Of a stretch of 64,000 nt of DNA, positions 61,485 through 64,000 are shown in pieces. This DNA comes from CAUPWF01 sp964369755 (GTDB taxonomy: Bacteria; Bacillota; Clostridia; Lachnospirales; Lachnospiraceae). The notes below the pieces were generated by a model that saw only the letters and a program-made list of their open reading frames with translations, did not search any database and was not told where the DNA came from. The stretch is from NCBI GenBank assembly GCA_964369755.1, contig CAYJFY010000002.1, forward strand, positions 1-64,000, given 5' to 3'. Positions within the stretch are counted from its first letter, which is position 1. Each line of letters opens with the position of its first letter. The translations under genes were made by a program, and so were the position numbers.

Positions 61485-62924
61485 ATGTCAAATCTTTTAA
61501 AAATAACAGCTCCAGCCATAGGCTATGAGAACAATAATCAGGTGAAACAAGGCCCAGCAAAAGCGCCTGAAACCAATATCCAAGGACCGATTAATCCAGA
61601 TAAAGTAGTGAAACCAGACGCGAGAAGCGACGCGGCGTCTCAAGATCAAAGTACGGCGCTGAAGTTTCGCTACGAATCAAATTATGAGAATTTTATACAG
61701 AGAATTAATGCCCTGCCGATTATGACAGAGGAATTCTCGAGTATATTCATAGAGCAGTTTGCCACGCTAGCGGAGTCGGGAATTCAAGATGGGTTTGCGC
61801 AGAGTGTTGCCAGATTCCTACAGATGATCGGAGTGGAACCGCAGGATATGTTGGCATTTATCAAGAATCAGGGAAATGCGACCGTGCGTTTCAGTGGACC
61901 GTTCTTTACCTTATTACAACAAGCATTTGAGCAGTCGAATTCGGTTGAATTGAAATCAAACATCTTAGATTTCCTGAAAAAGTATGTGGACATGGCAGAA
62001 TCTTCTCATATTATGAAGAATATGGATAGCCTCTTGGTTGAGATTCAGAAGAGGATGTTTTCGAATTCGGCCAAGGATTTGAATCTGCTGTTACAGAATC
62101 TAGGTCGTGAGATTGGACCGATGGGTGAGGGGATGAACCAGAACCTACAAGTATTAAAACAGGAAGTTCTTCCGTTTTTAAATGATTATATTTCGAAAAT
62201 GAATGAACGGGGGGATTTGCGTGAACTAGTTTCGCTGCTATCATCTTATATGGCAAGGGCGGAGAATGGCAATGCATCACGTGTTTTGGAGGCGTTTGAG
62301 CAATTATTACGTTTCCAAGGAATGCAAAAAGTGTTCCAAAACTTTAATCCGAATATCTTATTCCAAGTATTGCAAGGAACAGAATATGAAAAATCGGTTA
62401 AGAAACAGAACTGGATGCAAGGGCTAGTAGACCTAGTTGAGCATGGAATGTCTGGGGAATTGGGCGCAGAGAACAAGGCAGTGTTCCAGAATCTAATGCA
62501 AGCAATTCTTCTCAATGAGAGTGTATACCTACCGGTATTACATCTGATGTTACCACTACAAGTGAATGGCAGATTGATGTTCTCGGAGATGTGGATTGAT
62601 CCAAACGCTGGTGGTAGTGGGGAAGAAGGAGAACAGGAAAGAGCAGTTCAGGGATTGATTAAATTCGATATTCAAGAGCTAGGGTTCTTTGACATGTTCT
62701 TCATATATGAAAAGAAAAAGAGCAACATCAAATTGCAACTGAGTTGTCCAGAGGCGATGAAAAATGATATTGATAACATTAAAAATGGGATTGCAATGAT
62801 TTTAGCACAGAACAATATTCAATCAGAAGAATTACATGTTAGCACGGAGAGTCGATCGATTCCGATATCGTCAGCATTCCCGAAAGTATTTGAAAGGAAG
62901 AATTCAATCAATGTCTCAATTTAG
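61485..62924 (+). CDS. FliK/YlqG-like flagellar protein
   Basis: 479 aa from ATG 61485 (AGAAGGTG before it). A Pro/Gln/Asp-rich N-terminal 60 residues precede a long helical middle, and the C-terminal about 110 residues (from VNGRLMFSEMWIDP through IKFDIQELGFFDMFF to CPEAMK) resemble the Flg_hook domain of FliK. Such proteins set hook length and switch export specificity, but the Bacillus homologue YlqG, paired with YlqH, has no settled role. The downstream FlhB-C-like gene overlaps by 14 bases, reproducing the ylqG-ylqH pair. Divergent from cheA. Confidence 0.7.
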   Translation: MSNLLKITAPAIGYENNNQVKQGPAKAPETNIQGPINPDKVVKPDARSDAASQDQSTALKFRYESNYENFIQRINALPIMTEEFSSIFIEQFATLAESGIQDGFAQSVARFLQMIGVEPQDMLAFIKNQGNATVRFSGPFFTLLQQAFEQSNSVELKSNILDFLKKYVDMAESSHIMKNMDSLLVEIQKRMFSNSAKDLNLLLQNLGREIGPMGEGMNQNLQVLKQEVLPFLNDYISKMNERGDLRELVSLLSSYMARAENGNASRVLEAFEQLLRFQGMQKVFQNFNPNILFQVLQGTEYEKSVKKQNWMQGLVDLVEHGMSGELGAENKAVFQNLMQAILLNESVYLPVLHLMLPLQVNGRLMFSEMWIDPNAGGSGEEGEQERAVQGLIKFDIQELGFFDMFFIYEKKKSNIKLQLSCPEAMKNDIDNIKNGIAMILAQNNIQSEELHVSTESRSIPISSAFPKVFERKNSINVSI

Positions 62925-63213
62925 CAATGAATTAAACAAACGAGCAGTAGCGCTGAGCTATGACGAAACGAAAAAAACAGCCCCAATCATTGTGGCATCT
63001 GGTATGGGATATTTAGCAGAGAAGATTGTAGAAGTGGCAAGAGATAACAATGTACCAGTGTATGAAGATAATTCTCTGGCAACCATGCTGACCCAGTTGG
63101 AGTTGGGGACGCAGGTTCCGGAAGAACTGTATCAGGCCATTGTAGATATCTATTTGTATTTCTTGAATTATCAACCAGGTAGTACGGAAGAAAAGGGAAC
63201 GGAAGAAGGATGA
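62911..63213 (+). CDS. FlhB C-terminal-domain homologue (FhlB/YlqH)
   Basis: 100 aa from ATG 62911 (GAAAGGAAG upstream); an in-frame start 75 bases upstream lies in the previous gene. It matches the cytoplasmic autoprocessing domain of FlhB (AVALSYDETKKTAPIIVASGMGYLAEKIVEVARDNNVPVYED). The NPTH autocleavage motif is absent, as in other stand-alone FhlB proteins. It may replace or assist the FlhB C-terminal domain in type III export. Confidence 0.88.
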   Translation: MSQFSNELNKRAVALSYDETKKTAPIIVASGMGYLAEKIVEVARDNNVPVYEDNSLATMLTQLELGTQVPEELYQAIVDIYLYFLNYQPGSTEEKGTEEG

Positions 63214-63222
63214 AAGTGATAA

Positions 63223-63267
63223 GGGGACAGTGGAAGGATGAGCTCAGCTCATATCTCCGCTGTCCCC
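63223..63267. repeat. REP-like inverted repeat, copy 2
   Basis: A 45-base copy of the element at 1624-1669, identical over GGGGACAGTGG and over CTCATATCTCCGCTGTCCCC, with small changes near the loop. Again it sits between convergent genes (FhlB-like and PilZ). CCCCTTT follows, giving at most a weak T-run. Confidence 0.75.
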
Positions 63268-63283
63268 TTTGAGTGACGGAAAC

Positions 63284-63970
63284 TTAATTCAGTTTTCGCT
63301 TTCGGTTTATCATTTGTTGTTTGAATACGAAGTTGCGAAGTGATGTCTCTGTCGCGGCTTGCATGTTGATGAATTGGCAACCGTATCCATATTGTTTGTC
63401 CTCGGCATCTTCGGCAGGTTCGTCCGCTCGAAGGATGAAGAGGTGTAATTTTACACGTTGATTATGCTCCAGTGACATAAAGGCTTCCAATTCCGTGTTT
63501 TCTCTAAATGCAATTGGACACTTGAAGTGAATTCCACCAGCACTTAAATTGTCCGTAGTACCATTGGTGTAATGTCCGTTAAAGGATTCGTGTACATCTG
63601 GGCAATTTTCAGGGAGTTCTATGTCAGCAGGAATGATGATGTCGATTGGGATGTTCAGTTTAATCTTGAAGTCTTGTCTACGTTGTAGGATGGCGGTTTG
63701 CTCCAATAGTACACATTGGATTGTGTGCATGAGTCTTCCATCTGAGGCATTGAACTTTCGTTGAATCATCATGTTGCATTTGCAAGTTACTAGTCCCTTT
63801 TGTTCATCTAGGAAAGTGACAAGCATTTGGGCGTCAAAATCGTCTAAGTAATCATCATCCACGTAGAGTGTTACTGTGTCGCCGTCGATGTTTGCAACAA
63901 TAACTTCGCATAGTGTTATATCGCTATTTTCTTCTAAAATCAAAGCTTTTTTACAAGAAGTAAGTATCAT
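63284..63970 (-). CDS. PilZ-domain protein (YcgR/YpfA-like flagellar brake)
   Basis: 228 aa from the ATG at 63970 (TGGAGA before it). An N-terminal YcgR-like beta domain (1-90) and a C-terminal PilZ domain. The cyclic-di-GMP motif reads LQRRQDFK (95-102), with Lys where the second conserved Arg usually stands, and DNLSAGG matches the (D/N)xSxxG part. Family members bind c-di-GMP and slow the flagellar motor; its setting beside flagellar and chemotaxis genes fits. The GGDEF protein at 37.2 kb is a possible source of the signal. Confidence 0.88.
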   Translation of the reverse strand: MILTSCKKALILEENSDITLCEVIVANIDGDTVTLYVDDDYLDDFDAQMLVTFLDEQKGLVTCKCNMMIQRKFNASDGRLMHTIQCVLLEQTAILQRRQDFKIKLNIPIDIIIPADIELPENCPDVHESFNGHYTNGTTDNLSAGGIHFKCPIAFRENTELEAFMSLEHNQRVKLHLFILRADEPAEDAEDKQYGYGCQFINMQAATETSLRNFVFKQQMINRKRKLN

Positions 63971-64000
63971 AAAAATCTCCATTCCTTCATTCTATATCTA

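Overview
The window reads as a chromosomal segment of a motile, anaerobic, low-G+C Gram-positive bacterium, most likely a member of Clostridia close to Lachnospiraceae. The reasons are strong AGGAGG-type ribosome binding sites on most genes, A/T-rich intergenic DNA with sigma-A promoters, the GatCAB amidotransferase, a Firmicutes-type priA-def-fmt-rsmB-rlmN-prpC-prkC-rsgA-rpe-thiN cluster, a PASTA kinase, a meso-DAP type MurE, and flagellar and chemotaxis genes. No rRNA, tRNA, CRISPR array, insertion sequence or phage gene was recognised. No stretch longer than 300 bases lacks a gene.

Layout. 0-4.5 kb: end of gatA, gatB, a lone ackA on the minus strand, an AIM24-family gene and a YigZ/IMPACT gene. 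4.5-7.8 kb (minus): a chemoreceptor followed by a cyclic-nucleotide-fold/DUF2225 protein. 8.0-21.3 kb (plus): a long housekeeping run, murE-priA-def-fmt-yugP-rsmB-rlmN-prpC-prkC-rsgA-rpe-thiN, joining wall synthesis, translation initiation, rRNA methylation and Ser/Thr phospho-signalling. 21.3-27.3 kb: a zinc-ribbon membrane protein, an ABC exporter, a lipoprotein metalloprotease, then ychF and lgt. 27.4-33.7 kb: a LysR regulator divergent from a four-gene operon (OPT transporter, COG2309/M29-like protein, M20 dipeptidase, DUF1177), which looks like a small peptide-derived substrate uptake and breakdown system of unknown target. 33.8-40.3 kb: a class A PBP, a small zinc-ribbon protein, a GGDEF protein and an AAA-ATPase-like/PD-(D/E)XK protein.

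40.5-56.0 kb is a glycan island of nine genes, starting from one strong promoter. It holds a cytidylyltransferase fused to a Gfo/Idh/MocA oxidoreductase, two TagB/TagF-like glycerophosphotransferases (one with a beta-rich C-terminal half), GT32, GT2, GT4 and GT2-TPR transferases, and an FkbM methyltransferase. There is no flippase, polymerase or ABC exporter in it, and it abuts the flagellin gene. Intracellular flagellin modification with a polyol-phosphate-containing glycan is the leading inference, not a demonstrated function.

56.0-64.0 kb: flagellin with a sigma-D-like promoter and a heavily structured leader, the chemotaxis operon cheA-cheW-cheR-cheB (CheB lacks its receiver domain), a FliK-like/FlhB-C-like gene pair, and a PilZ protein. 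A 45-base inverted-repeat element appears twice, at 1.6 kb and 63.2 kb, each time between convergent genes.
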